A DNA stretch of 64,000 bases from Flavivirga spongiicola (GCF_030540825.1 NZ_JAUOEO010000001.1:903001-967000); one strand, 5' to 3'. Shown: positions 18,975 to 28,450, counted from the stretch's first letter. The notes: generated by a model from the sequence alone, not told the origin. Numbers and translations are program-made.

Positions 18975-19213
18975 TCTTCTATTATTTTTTTGTCAAATTT
19001 TTTAAAACGAGCAAATTCATGGTTTACCTTATGATTTGACAATTATTTTTTATGGTACAAATAAGACGTTTTTTAGCTTTTTAAAATACATGATGAAAGC
19101 CCATCTTATTATATTTTTTTGATTTTTGGAAAATGCTTTTTAAAATTCTATGTTTCTTTTCCAAAGGCATTAAGACATACCTTTATATGAAAAGTAAAAA
19201 GCATTATTTAAGG

Positions 19214-19840
19214 TTAAGAATTCCCGTAAGCAGCTGGTCCAGCTCTAACATCAGGAACATTATGTGACATATTATCTATTGTAATTGCAATATGTCTACG
19301 TACTTTATAAGCTATTTTAACAATTCTATCTTCTTCGCTAGTATTTAGTTTACCTATATATAAATTAGGATTGGAAAATCGATCGTATTCGTGTTTTAAC
19401 TCTGCAATGTATGTTCCATTTAAGTCAGATTCAGCATCTGTACCATTTTGGATTTCATATACATCTAGGTTATAACCATTTTTGTTTTCGTTAGAAGGAA
19501 ACTTGGAGTGTTCTTCATCCTTATTAGAAAAAGCGTAATCAAGTTCTAGTTTTTTTTCTTCAGAAGAAAATATTTTTTTTATGCTGGCTACATCGACATC
19601 ACTGTAATACGTGATTTTAAGTCTTCCATCTTCTTTCTTTCCTACTTGAATATTATCTATTCCTAAAGTTAGCAATTGCTTTTTTACAACAGCAATGGCA
19701 TCTTGAACTTCGTCTGATGTAACTTCATCATAGATAAACTCCATGACAATTTCCTGATTCGGTACAGAAATTTGTTTCTGGCAAACACCTAATAAAGTGA
19801 GGGCAATAACTAAAGTACTAAAGTACCATTTCGCTTTCAT
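19214..19840 (-). CDS. Exported protein with SecD P1-like pattern, unknown function
   Basis: 208 residues beginning MKAKWYFSTLVIALTLLGVC, a signal sequence whose Cys20 would allow lipidation, although Val at -1 is atypical. Residues 32-92 read as a beta-alpha-beta unit: an IVMEFIYDEV strand, helix VQDAIAVVKKQLLTLGI, then DNIQVGKKEDGRLKITYYS. This resembles the helix and 'x.I.R.GDxRI.VELPG' strand of the SecD P1 domain. It lies 239 bp upstream of secDF on the same strand. The resemblance is by eye and could be convergent; I do not recognise a named family. Confidence 0.7.
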   Translation of the reverse strand: MKAKWYFSTLVIALTLLGVCQKQISVPNQEIVMEFIYDEVTSDEVQDAIAVVKKQLLTLGIDNIQVGKKEDGRLKITYYSDVDVASIKKIFSSEEKKLELDYAFSNKDEEHSKFPSNENKNGYNLDVYEIQNGTDAESDLNGTYIAELKHEYDRFSNPNLYIGKLNTSEEDRIVKIAYKVRRHIAITIDNMSHNVPDVRAGPAAYGNS

Positions 19841-19933
19841 GCGTGTTTATCTATTGTTTTTAATGGTCATGTAACATCCATATAATCTTTTTACCAAATA
19901 TAGATATGTTTTCAAGCCTCAAATATAAAGAAA

Positions 19934-19959
19934 TAAAGACTGTATTTCTACAGTCTTTA
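19934..19959 (-). terminator. Terminator after mdh
   Basis: An 11-bp perfect stem, TAAAGACTGTA (19934-19944) and TACAGTCTTTA (19949-19959), with a 4-base loop, placed 30 bp after the mdh stop on the minus strand. Confidence 0.8.
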
Positions 19960-19988
19960 TATAAATATCTATTTTATGCAATAAATTG

Positions 19989-20921
19989 TTATACTTCCAC
20001 TTCTAATAATGCATTTGTTTTTCTAACACCTTCAGCACTAGTTTGCATATGCGCTTTTTCAGCATCGCTAAGTGGAACATCAACAATACTTTCAATACCG
20101 TTTCTACCTAAAATAACAGGTACACCGATACAAATATCATTTAGACCATATTCTCCTTCTAAGAATGTAGAACAAGGGAACATTTTTTTCTGGTCGCAAG
20201 CAATGGCTTGTACTAACCCGCTTACCGCCGCTCCCGGTGCATACCAAGCAGAAGTTCCTAATAATTTAGTAAGTGTAGCACCGCCAACTTTAGTATCTTC
20301 TTTTACTTGATTTAATCTGTCTTCACTTAAAAACTCAGACACCTTGATACTGTTCCTGGTTGCCTGACTTGTTAATGGCACCATACCCGTATCACTATGC
20401 CCACCTATTACCATACCGTCAACATCACTAATAGGAGCTCCTAAAGCTTCAGCTAATCTATATTTAAATCGAGCAGAATCTAAAGCACCACCCATACCAA
20501 TAATTCTATTCTTAGGTAAGTTGGTTGATTTATGTGCTAGATAAGTCATCGTGTCCATTGGATTACTAACTACTATAAGAATAGTATTTGGAGAATGCTC
20601 AATTAAACTTGATGATACTGATTTCACAATACCAGCATTAATGCCTATTAATTCTTCACGTGTCATTCCTGGTTTACGAGGAATTCCAGAAGTAATTACA
20701 CAAATATCACTATTTGCAGTTTTACTATAATCGTTTGTAATACCGGTTATTTTAGTATCAAAACCATTTAATGATGCACATTGCATTAAATCCATAGCTT
20801 TTCCTTCTGCATAACCTTCTTTAATGTCTAATAAAACGACTTCTGAAGCAAAATCTTTAATAGCAATATACTCCGCACAACTTGCGCCTACTGCTCCTGC
20901 TCCTACAACTGTTACTTTCAT
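19989..20921 (-). CDS. mdh: Malate dehydrogenase
   Basis: NAD-dependent malate to oxaloacetate, TCA cycle. 310 residues of the LDH-like MDH type: N-terminal VVGAGAVGASCAEYIA (GxGxxG NAD site), DICVITSGIPRKPGMTR (mobile active-site loop with the substrate Arg residues), SNPMDTMTYLAHK, the MGGALDSARFKYRLAE segment, and catalytic His in IGGHSDTGMVPL. Length is normal. It is flanked by terminators on both sides, so it is monocistronic. A TAATTTTG -7 box lies at 21036-21043 on the same strand. Confidence 0.97.
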   Translation of the reverse strand: MKVTVVGAGAVGASCAEYIAIKDFASEVVLLDIKEGYAEGKAMDLMQCASLNGFDTKITGITNDYSKTANSDICVITSGIPRKPGMTREELIGINAGIVKSVSSSLIEHSPNTILIVVSNPMDTMTYLAHKSTNLPKNRIIGMGGALDSARFKYRLAEALGAPISDVDGMVIGGHSDTGMVPLTSQATRNSIKVSEFLSEDRLNQVKEDTKVGGATLTKLLGTSAWYAPGAAVSGLVQAIACDQKKMFPCSTFLEGEYGLNDICIGVPVILGRNGIESIVDVPLSDAEKAHMQTSAEGVRKTNALLEVEV

Positions 20922-21066
20922 GTATTTATAATTTTTTATTGTTATTGGTAACTCCTAAATTATTTCTTTTTTAATGAAATTTTCTTGACACAAATCTCAC
21001 AATATAAAAGCCTAAATTATATGATTTTAGTCATGCAAAATTACAAATTTATATACTCTAAATAAA

Positions 21067-21097
21067 AAAAAGTACAAGATTAAATCCTGTACTTTTT
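21067..21097 (-). terminator. Terminator after the DUF6588 gene
   Basis: AAAAAGTACA (21067-21076) pairs with TGTACTTTTT (21088-21097); three further pairs extend the stem inward past one mismatch. It sits 55 bp after the DUF6588 stop codon on the minus strand. Confidence 0.8.
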
Positions 21098-21151
21098 AAA
21101 CTATAACAAAATATAAACTAATTAAAATTAAACGTCTTTATTTTTGAATTT

Positions 21152-22165
21152 TTATCTAAAACTAAATGCCATTCCTGCAGATAATGTATTATACTCTTGT
21201 AATGTATAGTCTGCAAAAAGTTTAAAGAAACCAAGACTTAATCTTATTCCAAGCGTTGTTCTAAAACCACTAGCATCAAAATCTAAGTTTAAAGGATCTG
21301 TAACTGTTTCTGTAATGGTTGGTCCTGATACTACAGGGGTATATTGCAAATTGTATGATCCTAACATTTTTAGCGTTGAACTACCTCCACTGTATCCTAA
21401 GCCTCCATAAACATTGATAATTGGAAAGTTTAACGATCCTATGGCTTGTACTGTAAATGCATTTAATTTAAATTCTGCATTTTGATTCTGACCAGATATA
21501 GCGTTACCGTCGATACTATAATTTACATCCATAGACGTATATGCTGCTAATACAGAAACGTGTAATGGTAATTTATCTACTGGGCCAAAAATACTTGTTA
21601 TTTCTTTTTTAAGCCCAACTCCAAATAATTTCCCTTTTGCATCGTCACTCCCAACTTCTGGAACTAAACGTAACATCACATCAAATTTATAAGGTAATCC
21701 TACACCTAATTGCAAGGCTGGAGTTGGTACTGCTCCCAAAGGTAAATCGTCACTTATACCAGATGGCATTTCAAAAGAAGCCGTTACAGCCTGTCCTTGA
21801 ACGGTTGCATTTACATCCAACATAACACCATCTCCTTTACCTGCTACTGTTGGGTTTATAGAAGATCCCGGTGTTGTTATACTCGTTAACCCTAAATTGG
21901 CAATATCGAAGAATTCATCTTTTGATGGAATCATTGAGGCATTCAGGCCAATTGTAATATCAAATCCCAGTTTTTTATGAGCTTTAGCGGTATGATACCA
22001 CCCACTGTTCATTCCATAAATTAACCCTTTCATCGCAGGATTAATATAGCTATTTGTTAGTTTGTTTGCATCATCTCTGGCTGCAAGTAAAATACTTTCT
22101 AGTTCTTGTGAACGAGATATGTGTGTTACTAATAATAGTAAACATAATAAGGTTAACTTTTTCAT
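21152..22165 (-). CDS. DUF6588-family outer-membrane-like protein
   Basis: About 337 residues. I chose the ATG at 22165, because MKKLTLLCLLLLVTHISRSQ is a clean signal peptide, while the 34 codons upstream (to 22267) are basic and lack a reason to be translated. The mature start ELESILLAARDDANKLTNSY and SGWYHTAKAHKKLGFDITIG are the pattern I recall for DUF6588 proteins of Bacteroidetes. Alternating hydrophobic strands and a C-terminal SLGFFKLFADYTLQEYNT...FSFR suggest a beta-barrel in the outer membrane. Role unknown. Confidence 0.8.
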   Translation of the reverse strand: MKKLTLLCLLLLVTHISRSQELESILLAARDDANKLTNSYINPAMKGLIYGMNSGWYHTAKAHKKLGFDITIGLNASMIPSKDEFFDIANLGLTSITTPGSSINPTVAGKGDGVMLDVNATVQGQAVTASFEMPSGISDDLPLGAVPTPALQLGVGLPYKFDVMLRLVPEVGSDDAKGKLFGVGLKKEITSIFGPVDKLPLHVSVLAAYTSMDVNYSIDGNAISGQNQNAEFKLNAFTVQAIGSLNFPIINVYGGLGYSGGSSTLKMLGSYNLQYTPVVSGPTITETVTDPLNLDFDASGFRTTLGIRLSLGFFKLFADYTLQEYNTLSAGMAFSFR

Positions 22166-22347
22166 TCTTTTGTCAATTTTGGTTAAAACAAAAGTATAAA
22201 AAAAACGACACAAAGCAACTTTTAGTCGAAAAAAATTACTTTTAATCGACTTATTTGGTTGAAACATTAAAATAATGTAGAAATTTACTACATAATTATT
22301 TTGTTTAAACTAAAAATTTTTAATCTTTTTAAAAATGTTTTAGAGGG

Positions 22348-22530
22348 TTAATTATTATTAAGGTTAAAATAACTAACAACATTGTTATACCAAATGTTCT
22401 GAGTCATTTTTCCCAAAAAAGAATGCCTTTTGGCACCAATCCTTTCTTTATATCTTCTGCAATCAAATCGCATAAAATACGTCTAAAATATTCGTGCCTT
22501 GGAAATAACCAGAATTAGTTTTTCGATAGG
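22348..22530 (-). pseudogene. uxaC: Remnant of uronate isomerase (uxaC) C-terminus
   Basis: On the minus strand this spacer encodes PRHEYFRRILCDLIAEDIKK in one frame and, after a frameshift, FLGKMTQNIWYNNVVSYF in another, ending at the stop 22348-22350. These blocks match the well-known UxaC C-terminus (RHEYFRRILCNLxG ... MVQDICxNNAxxYF). An in-frame stop also precedes the first block. Everything upstream of roughly the last 60 residues of the isomerase is gone. The remnant is joined directly to a piece of uxuA. Confidence 0.75.
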
Positions 22531-22544
22531 TATAATCTGCTTCG

Positions 22545-22640
22545 GTACTTGCACTTACAATTCTAGATAACCCTAAAATTGATATTGGAGAATCATCAGG
22601 GTGTAGACACATCAATAATTATTGTTTTCTGCTACCGGTA
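22545..22640 (-). pseudogene. uxuA: Remnant of mannonate dehydratase (uxuA)
   Basis: Reading on the minus strand from about 22620, the frame encodes LLMCLHPDDSPISILGLSRI followed by VSASTEADY. This corresponds to the conserved UxuA segment HPDDPP...GLPRIVST. A TAA lies just upstream in the same frame, and the rest of the enzyme is missing on both sides. Together with the uxaC piece it marks a deleted glucuronate-catabolism pair downstream of the GH20 gene. Confidence 0.65.
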
Positions 22641-22667
22641 ATATCTTTAATATATCTATGCTCTATT

Positions 22668-24329
22668 TTATTTATAAGTGCTAAAATTCTCCACCCAATT
22701 TGGTTTCAAAATACGTCCTGGTTCTTTTGTGTTTTCTGGGGAAAAGTAATCAAAGTAATAAATCTCTTTTGACTTATAAATTTTTAGAATTGTTTTTAAT
22801 CGTTTTTGAAAATTCTCAAAAGATTTGTTACTTTTCTTTGTCCACCCTGCCTCAGCTAAAGCAGAAATTCTTGGATACAGCATAAAATCGAATCTTTTTT
22901 CTGTATTAATTTGTTCTGTCCATAAGTTTGCTTGAATTCCCAAAATTCCAGAATTTTCTAAATCAATAGTATTTGACGAGTCAGGAAAATTATACACGTC
23001 ATCTAACGGACAAAAACCATCCCACCTTCGTCCAATACTATGACTATCATCCTGTACAAAATCAAAATATAGAGGCTTTCTTGGGCATAAAATCATTTTA
23101 TAATTATTTTTCAAGCCTTTTTCTAAAATCTGTGGTTTATCATGTCTCCACCACATAGCAACAGTACTCTCATTATTCATATTATTTTCTACAACTTCAT
23201 CCCACCCCATAACTTTTTTATTTAAGGAAAGAATTGTATCTCGTATTCTATTAATAAAATAAGTTTCTACTTCTTTAATCTTCTTTAATTTCTCTTTTTT
23301 CATTAAAGCAATAACTTCCTTGTCTTTTACCCAATGCTGATTACCAAAACTAACTTCATCTCCCCCTATATGAATATATTTTGAAGGAAATAGAGTAGTA
23401 ACTTCTTTAAGGATTTCTGTTAAAAAAGCATATGTAGATTCTTTAGCTGGATGAAAAGTAAAATGAGGGTTCTTTTCGGTACCTCCTCCAGAAAATTCAG
23501 GATATGCTCTCATTACTGCTGACGCATGACCTGGTACATCTATTTCTGGAATGACTTCAATATTTCTTTGAGAAGCAAAGTGAATAATTTCTTTAATATC
23601 TTCTTGTGTATAGAACTGAGCTTCTGTATTAGAGTTACTATAATTACCTATGGCGCCAATACTAGTTAATTTAGGGTATTTTTTAATTTCTATTCTCCAA
23701 CCAGGTGCATCTGTAAGATGCCAATGAAATTTATTTAATTTTTGCAAAGACATCAACTCCAACAGTTGCTTAATCTTTTCTTTGCCAAAAAAATGTCTTG
23801 ATTCATCTACCATGACACCTCTCCATACATAGCGAGGCGAATCTTCAATTTGAACATTAGGAATATCAATTTCGTTGGTAGTTCCTTCCTTTAAATTATC
23901 TATGTCTAATAATTGCCTTAAAGATTGCAAGCCATTAAAAACGCCTTTTCCAGAACCTCCTATAATACGTATTGATTCTTCAGTAATAGATAAACTATAA
24001 GCTTCATCAGAAGTCATATTGTTATCAATATCTATTGCTATATAATTTGTTTTTAAATCTAATTCTGTTTTTATTTCTAAACTAAAACCTAAATGCTTTT
24101 GAATTAAGCCTATGAATACTGAGCTCTTAGTTTTTAATTCCTGTAAGTTTTTATGAATGACAAATTTTGTGTTCTTATTCAAGAAAAATCGCCCCTCTTT
24201 TATCTCTAACTTCTGAGGGTATGGTATTATTGAATACATATCTATAGTATTCTTAGCATCTTTTTTGCAAGCCGTAAACACAGATAAAAACGACAAAAAT
24301 ATTAAAAGGCGAATGTTATTATAAATCAT
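22668..24329 (-). CDS. GH20 beta-N-acetylhexosaminidase, lipoprotein
   Basis: 553 residues, lipoprotein signal ending LSVFTAC. Domains: GH20b (about 30-165) and catalytic barrel (about 167-515) with HWHLTDAPGWRIEIKKYPKL and the catalytic pair in HIGGDEVSFG. It lacks the extra C-terminal domains of the GH20 at 5385-7721, and the two are clearly different subfamilies. It is 161 bp downstream of the Gfo/Idh/MocA genes and directly upstream of the uxuA/uxaC debris. The order suggests a former pathway releasing aminosugars and uronic acids from a glycan; that pathway is inferred. Confidence 0.93.
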   Translation of the reverse strand: MIYNNIRLLIFLSFLSVFTACKKDAKNTIDMYSIIPYPQKLEIKEGRFFLNKNTKFVIHKNLQELKTKSSVFIGLIQKHLGFSLEIKTELDLKTNYIAIDIDNNMTSDEAYSLSITEESIRIIGGSGKGVFNGLQSLRQLLDIDNLKEGTTNEIDIPNVQIEDSPRYVWRGVMVDESRHFFGKEKIKQLLELMSLQKLNKFHWHLTDAPGWRIEIKKYPKLTSIGAIGNYSNSNTEAQFYTQEDIKEIIHFASQRNIEVIPEIDVPGHASAVMRAYPEFSGGGTEKNPHFTFHPAKESTYAFLTEILKEVTTLFPSKYIHIGGDEVSFGNQHWVKDKEVIALMKKEKLKKIKEVETYFINRIRDTILSLNKKVMGWDEVVENNMNNESTVAMWWRHDKPQILEKGLKNNYKMILCPRKPLYFDFVQDDSHSIGRRWDGFCPLDDVYNFPDSSNTIDLENSGILGIQANLWTEQINTEKRFDFMLYPRISALAEAGWTKKSNKSFENFQKRLKTILKIYKSKEIYYFDYFSPENTKEPGRILKPNWVENFSTYK

Positions 24330-24344
24330 AAACGTTTTATGTAT

Positions 24345-24490
24345 CTTAATAAAAGGTATTAAACCCGAAATCTCGCTAGATACCGAAGCAAGTTCAGCAC
24401 ATGAAGTGGGATTAGTTCAACTAGCTGTTTTGAATGCATTGCTTCGCAACTTTTCAAAACAGAGTTTTCCTGCCACGCAATAAGCGTGGA
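24345..24490. repeat. Hairpin-rich intergenic element
   Basis: The gap between the GH20 gene and the oxidoreductase holds two hairpins: CTGTTTTGAA (about 24425) with TTTTCAAAACAG (about 24452-24463), and CCACGC-AATAA-GCGTGG (about 24473-24489) touching the oxidoreductase stop. A stretch AAGCAAGTTCAGCA is shared in part with the repeat at 15.88 kb. It may process or terminate the operon message between these genes. Confidence 0.45.
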
Positions 24491-25684
24491 CTAATAAGAA
24501 TAACTCTCTTTCCAATATTGGATTTCTTCATTATGCATGGCATCTAAGGATAGCTGCACTGCAACAGCCGTATTTGCTCCTGTATAAATATTTGAAACAG
24601 GCATTTTATTATCTAAAATAGAGTTCCTAAAATCTACTAAGGCTTGTTTGCTTGGATCTATGTGAGATATATTTATAGGAATTCCTTTCCCTTGTAAATG
24701 AGTATTTGCCGTAGCACCAGATACACCATCTACATCGGTAAATTCCTTCTTATAACCATTTTCATAATAAATCCACGCCTTAGTATAATCTAGCAAAATT
24801 GTTCCTTTACTACCATGGACTTTTATTTGATAATCTCCTAATGCATTGTTTGTTAAACACGTAAATTTTGCTTTCACACCGCTCGGGTATTCAAATAATA
24901 AATGGATATTGTCAAAAGTCTCTCGTCCATCTTTCCAAAAGTCAATACCTCCTGTACCCATAATTTTTTTAGGATTTTCGCCTAAAACCCAATTCACAAA
25001 ATCTATTTGATGGGAACATAATTCTGCTGCCATTCCACCAGAATATTCTTTATACATTCTCCAATTTATAGCGCGCTCTAAAGATAGCTCTGGTACTGGT
25101 CTCCGCCAATTACCATTTCTATTCCATTGGCATTCAAAAGATGTTATTTGCCCCAACTCACCTTTTTTAATAAACTCTACAACATGTTTATAAAGCTTTG
25201 AACTATGATATTGATGACCTGTTTGGAAAATTGTTTTAGTATTAGATGTTTTTTTTACCAAATCATCTATTCCGACTAAGCCTTTAGCCATTGTTTTTTC
25301 ACAATATACATGCTTACCTGCATCTATAGCATCTATGGCTATGGCTGCATGGGTATTAAAAGGTGTGGCTATTAATACGGCATCAATGTCTTTATTGCTT
25401 AGCAGTTCCTCATAATTAGTATATGCTTTTGCTTTGTTTTGGGTTCTTGAAAGCCCATTTTCTAATCGAAAAGGCAGTACATCACAAACGGCAGAAACGT
25501 TAATTCCTTCAATAGTATTTAGTATAGGTATAAGTCCACCTCCCCTATCTCCAGTTCCTATAATGCCTACATGAATCATGTTACTGCTACCAATATTTTT
25601 GGACATAGCTTGTAAAACAGGTACGCTAGCAACAATTCCAGCAGATACGAGACCGCCTTTAGTTAAAAATTCTCTTCGCTTCAT
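24491..25684 (-). CDS. Gfo/Idh/MocA family oxidoreductase, Tat-exported
   Basis: NAD(P)-dependent sugar or cyclitol dehydrogenase family, 397 residues. A twin-arginine signal MKRREFLTKGGLVSAGIVAS precedes a Rossmann domain starting at IHVGIIGTGDRGGGLIPIL. The family's E-K-P loop reads CEKTMAKG, so Pro is replaced by Thr. The C-terminal domain has WNRNGNWRRP and the HQIDFVNWVLG active-site helix. Export as a folded protein with bound cofactor is expected for this subgroup. It follows the next oxidoreductase by 7 bp. Confidence 0.92.
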   Translation of the reverse strand: MKRREFLTKGGLVSAGIVASVPVLQAMSKNIGSSNMIHVGIIGTGDRGGGLIPILNTIEGINVSAVCDVLPFRLENGLSRTQNKAKAYTNYEELLSNKDIDAVLIATPFNTHAAIAIDAIDAGKHVYCEKTMAKGLVGIDDLVKKTSNTKTIFQTGHQYHSSKLYKHVVEFIKKGELGQITSFECQWNRNGNWRRPVPELSLERAINWRMYKEYSGGMAAELCSHQIDFVNWVLGENPKKIMGTGGIDFWKDGRETFDNIHLLFEYPSGVKAKFTCLTNNALGDYQIKVHGSKGTILLDYTKAWIYYENGYKKEFTDVDGVSGATANTHLQGKGIPINISHIDPSKQALVDFRNSILDNKMPVSNIYTGANTAVAVQLSLDAMHNEEIQYWKESYSY

Positions 25685-25691
25685 TTTTTAT

Positions 25692-27029
25692 TTATAACTT
25701 AGGTTCCCAACCTTGTTGATAGTCTCTTTTCCAATGCGTCATTGCTTTATCATTATTCAAAACTTTACCCGTTTTAGAATCTATTTTTAAAGTTTCTCCT
25801 ACATCCTGAGCCATATTACCTAAATGGCATAACATCGTTGAAATACTAGCATCTTGAATATCAGAATTCAAATTTTTATCTTTACGTATCGCATCAAAGA
25901 AATTACCAACATGGTCAACATCTAACCCTCCTATACCTCTTGTATTCGTTGTAGCACTGGCTGATTTCTCCAATTCTTCTTTAATAGGATTGCCTTGTAA
26001 ATCGAATAATTTATAAAAATTACGGTCTAATTGTATAGACCCTTCACTTCCGTAAATAGTAACACCTCTTCCTGGTCTTTCTGGCTTCATGATACCTCTA
26101 CTATGCCCTGTCCATGTAATAAATTTTTCATTTTCAAATTTATAAGTTACTTGCTGATTATCTACAAATTCCCAATCATCTTTATAAGTATACTTTCCTC
26201 CAAACGAAGCAATACTTTCTGGCAAATTAACGCCTAAAGCCCATCGACAAATATCAATTTCATGAGTACCATTATTATGAATTTCTCCTGTTCCCCAATT
26301 ACGGAACCAATGCCAGTTATAAGGATGGATATTATCCTTATAATCTTTTCTAGGAGCTGGCCCTTGCCATAATTCCCAATCTAATGTTTTAGGAACATCT
26401 ATTTTGTTTCCTATTCCTATGGATTCTCTATTATTAGAATAATAAGCTTCCCCCTTGTATACATTGCCAATAATTCCTGCTCTAATATCTTTTATGGCAT
26501 TCATAGATGTTTGAGCAGAACGTTGCTGGTTGCCCATTTGCACTTTTTTACCATACTTCTTTTGAGCAGCAACTAATAGATCATTTTCATAAGGGTTATG
26601 GCTGCAAGGTTTTTCTACATACACATGTTTCCCTGCTTGCATTGCTAAAATTGCCATAGGTGTATGCCAATGTTCTGGCGTTGCTATAAAAACAGCATCT
26701 ACAGCTTTATCTTCTAAAATCTTTCGAAAATCTTTTTCTACTTTAGGGATGTAACCAATATTTTCTTTGCACCAAACATTGTGTTCCTCTAAAATGATAT
26801 CATCTACATCACAATTATAAAGTATCTTAGCATTTAAATCTTGATGAATTGCTATAATATGTGCTTTCGCCCTGCTACGTACTCCAATAACTGCACAACC
26901 TATATGATCATTTGCTCCAAGAATTCTCGAATAACTTTGGGCTGAAACACCAGTTAAGCTTCCTGTAAATGCAACCCCAACTGCTCCTATTGTCGCTTTT
27001 TTTATAAAATCTCTTCTGTTTGAACTCAT
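25692..27029 (-). CDS. Gfo/Idh/MocA family oxidoreductase, Tat-exported
   Basis: 445 residues with a Tat-type signal MSSNRRDFIKKATIGAVGVA ending SAQ. The Rossmann part has GCAVIGVRSRAKAHI and TPEHWHTPMAILAMQAGKHV followed by YVEKPCSHNPYE, so the catalytic Lys of the EKP motif is present. HNNGTHEIDICRWALG provides the usual active-site His and Asp helix. It is a distinct paralogue of the downstream 397-residue enzyme; two such enzymes in one operon suggest a two-step or reversible oxidation, for example at C3 of a sugar. It starts 14 bp after the DUF1080 gene. Confidence 0.93.
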   Translation of the reverse strand: MSSNRRDFIKKATIGAVGVAFTGSLTGVSAQSYSRILGANDHIGCAVIGVRSRAKAHIIAIHQDLNAKILYNCDVDDIILEEHNVWCKENIGYIPKVEKDFRKILEDKAVDAVFIATPEHWHTPMAILAMQAGKHVYVEKPCSHNPYENDLLVAAQKKYGKKVQMGNQQRSAQTSMNAIKDIRAGIIGNVYKGEAYYSNNRESIGIGNKIDVPKTLDWELWQGPAPRKDYKDNIHPYNWHWFRNWGTGEIHNNGTHEIDICRWALGVNLPESIASFGGKYTYKDDWEFVDNQQVTYKFENEKFITWTGHSRGIMKPERPGRGVTIYGSEGSIQLDRNFYKLFDLQGNPIKEELEKSASATTNTRGIGGLDVDHVGNFFDAIRKDKNLNSDIQDASISTMLCHLGNMAQDVGETLKIDSKTGKVLNNDKAMTHWKRDYQQGWEPKL

Positions 27030-27043
27030 GCGTAAAGCACTTT

Positions 27044-28450
27044 TTAATTAAACTCTCTTATTTTTATACTTCTAAAATGTACCGTATCTCCGTGATCTTG
27101 CAGTAAAATGTGACCACTTGCCCATTGACCAAATTTTGGCCATTTATTATATTTACTATAAGCTACTAGGGCTCTAAACATTTGGGAGGATCTATCATAT
27201 TCAATAGTCTTTTCATTATTTAGCCAGTGCTCGACTTTACCTCCTTTTACAACTATTCTTGCTTTATTCCAACGGTCAATACCTTTAAATTGCTTACCTC
27301 TCCCTGGAATTGAAAGATTCTCTGCCGCTATTAAATCATATAATGAAGACATCGTTCTATTACCACCTGTTCCTGCTTTTGCATCTGGGTGGTTTTTATC
27401 ATCTAAAATTTGAAATTCACAACCAATTGCAGAACCTGGTCCTTTATTGAGTTCCGGATCTACAAAATATTTAATTCCGCTATTTGCTCCTTTTGTTATT
27501 TTAAACTCTAATTCTAATTCAAAATCACTAAAAACATCTTTTGTAATAATATCACCAGGCCCAGTAGATTCTCCTCCATCCGTAGCCAAAACAGATAAAA
27601 CACCATCGTTTATTTCCCATCCTGATTTTGGAAATTGAACTGTTTTTGCGCCTTTCCATCCATTGGTTGTTTTTCCATCCCATAATAATCGCCATCCATT
27701 TCTTTTTTCGTTATCTGTAATTCTATTAATCAAATAACTCATCTCACGAACTTGTGGATCTGACACCCAACTTTCCCTTTCCAAATTATCAGTCTTTATT
27801 CTGATATTTCTCCATCTTATTTTCTTACCAGCATGTCCCTCATTTGTCCCAATACCATGTACTTGAAGACCAATAAATCCAGATGCTGTTAAATCATCAA
27901 CCAAATTAGAACATTGTACTCCGTTAATCCATGTTCTAATGGAATTACCTACAGCCTCCACCCTGCATTTATTCCAAACACCATTTTTAAAAGCTTTTCT
28001 TCCTTTTGGATTAAGCGACAATGGATATATCCATGCTCTTCTGGATTCATCGTAAATACCTCCACTAAAAGCACGAGCGCTAGGATCTATTTCAAATTGA
28101 TACCCATGAACCCTTCCATTGTTATAATCTTTAAAGCTATTAGATCTAAATTGCACACCCGTATTAATCGAAGGGTCAGCCAGAATTTCAAATTCCAAAA
28201 TAAAATCACCGTAGCTTTTTTCGGTACATAAAAAACTGTTTGGGATATTAGTCTTCGTTATCCCCACAATTTCATTATTATCTATTATATATTTAGCGGT
28301 TCCATTTAACTGTTTCCATCCATCAAAATTCTGTCCATTAAAAAGTGTCACCCACTCACCTTCCTGTGCCTGTGAATAAGCTTTGACACCTATAAAGTTG
28401 ACAAGAACAAGGCTCATTATAAAAAATAGTTTTGGCTTTAATTGTATCAT
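27044..28450 (-). CDS. Two-domain DUF1080 (3-keto-glycoside hydrolase-like) protein
   Basis: 468 residues: signal peptide (about 1-27, ending AYSQAQ), then two DUF1080 beta-jelly-roll domains. The first begins WVTLFNGQNFDGWKQLNG, the second RLLWDGKTTNGWKGAKTV; each contains the GVQFRS/GIKYFV strand and a late HGHxxHFRSIKI-like end. Characterised DUF1080 members cleave or eliminate 3-keto-glycosides made by Gfo/Idh/MocA enzymes, and two such enzymes follow in this operon. The tandem domain form may reflect one catalytic and one binding domain; I cannot say which. It is the promoter-proximal gene. Confidence 0.9.
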   Translation of the reverse strand: MIQLKPKLFFIMSLVLVNFIGVKAYSQAQEGEWVTLFNGQNFDGWKQLNGTAKYIIDNNEIVGITKTNIPNSFLCTEKSYGDFILEFEILADPSINTGVQFRSNSFKDYNNGRVHGYQFEIDPSARAFSGGIYDESRRAWIYPLSLNPKGRKAFKNGVWNKCRVEAVGNSIRTWINGVQCSNLVDDLTASGFIGLQVHGIGTNEGHAGKKIRWRNIRIKTDNLERESWVSDPQVREMSYLINRITDNEKRNGWRLLWDGKTTNGWKGAKTVQFPKSGWEINDGVLSVLATDGGESTGPGDIITKDVFSDFELELEFKITKGANSGIKYFVDPELNKGPGSAIGCEFQILDDKNHPDAKAGTGGNRTMSSLYDLIAAENLSIPGRGKQFKGIDRWNKARIVVKGGKVEHWLNNEKTIEYDRSSQMFRALVAYSKYNKWPKFGQWASGHILLQDHGDTVHFRSIKIREFN

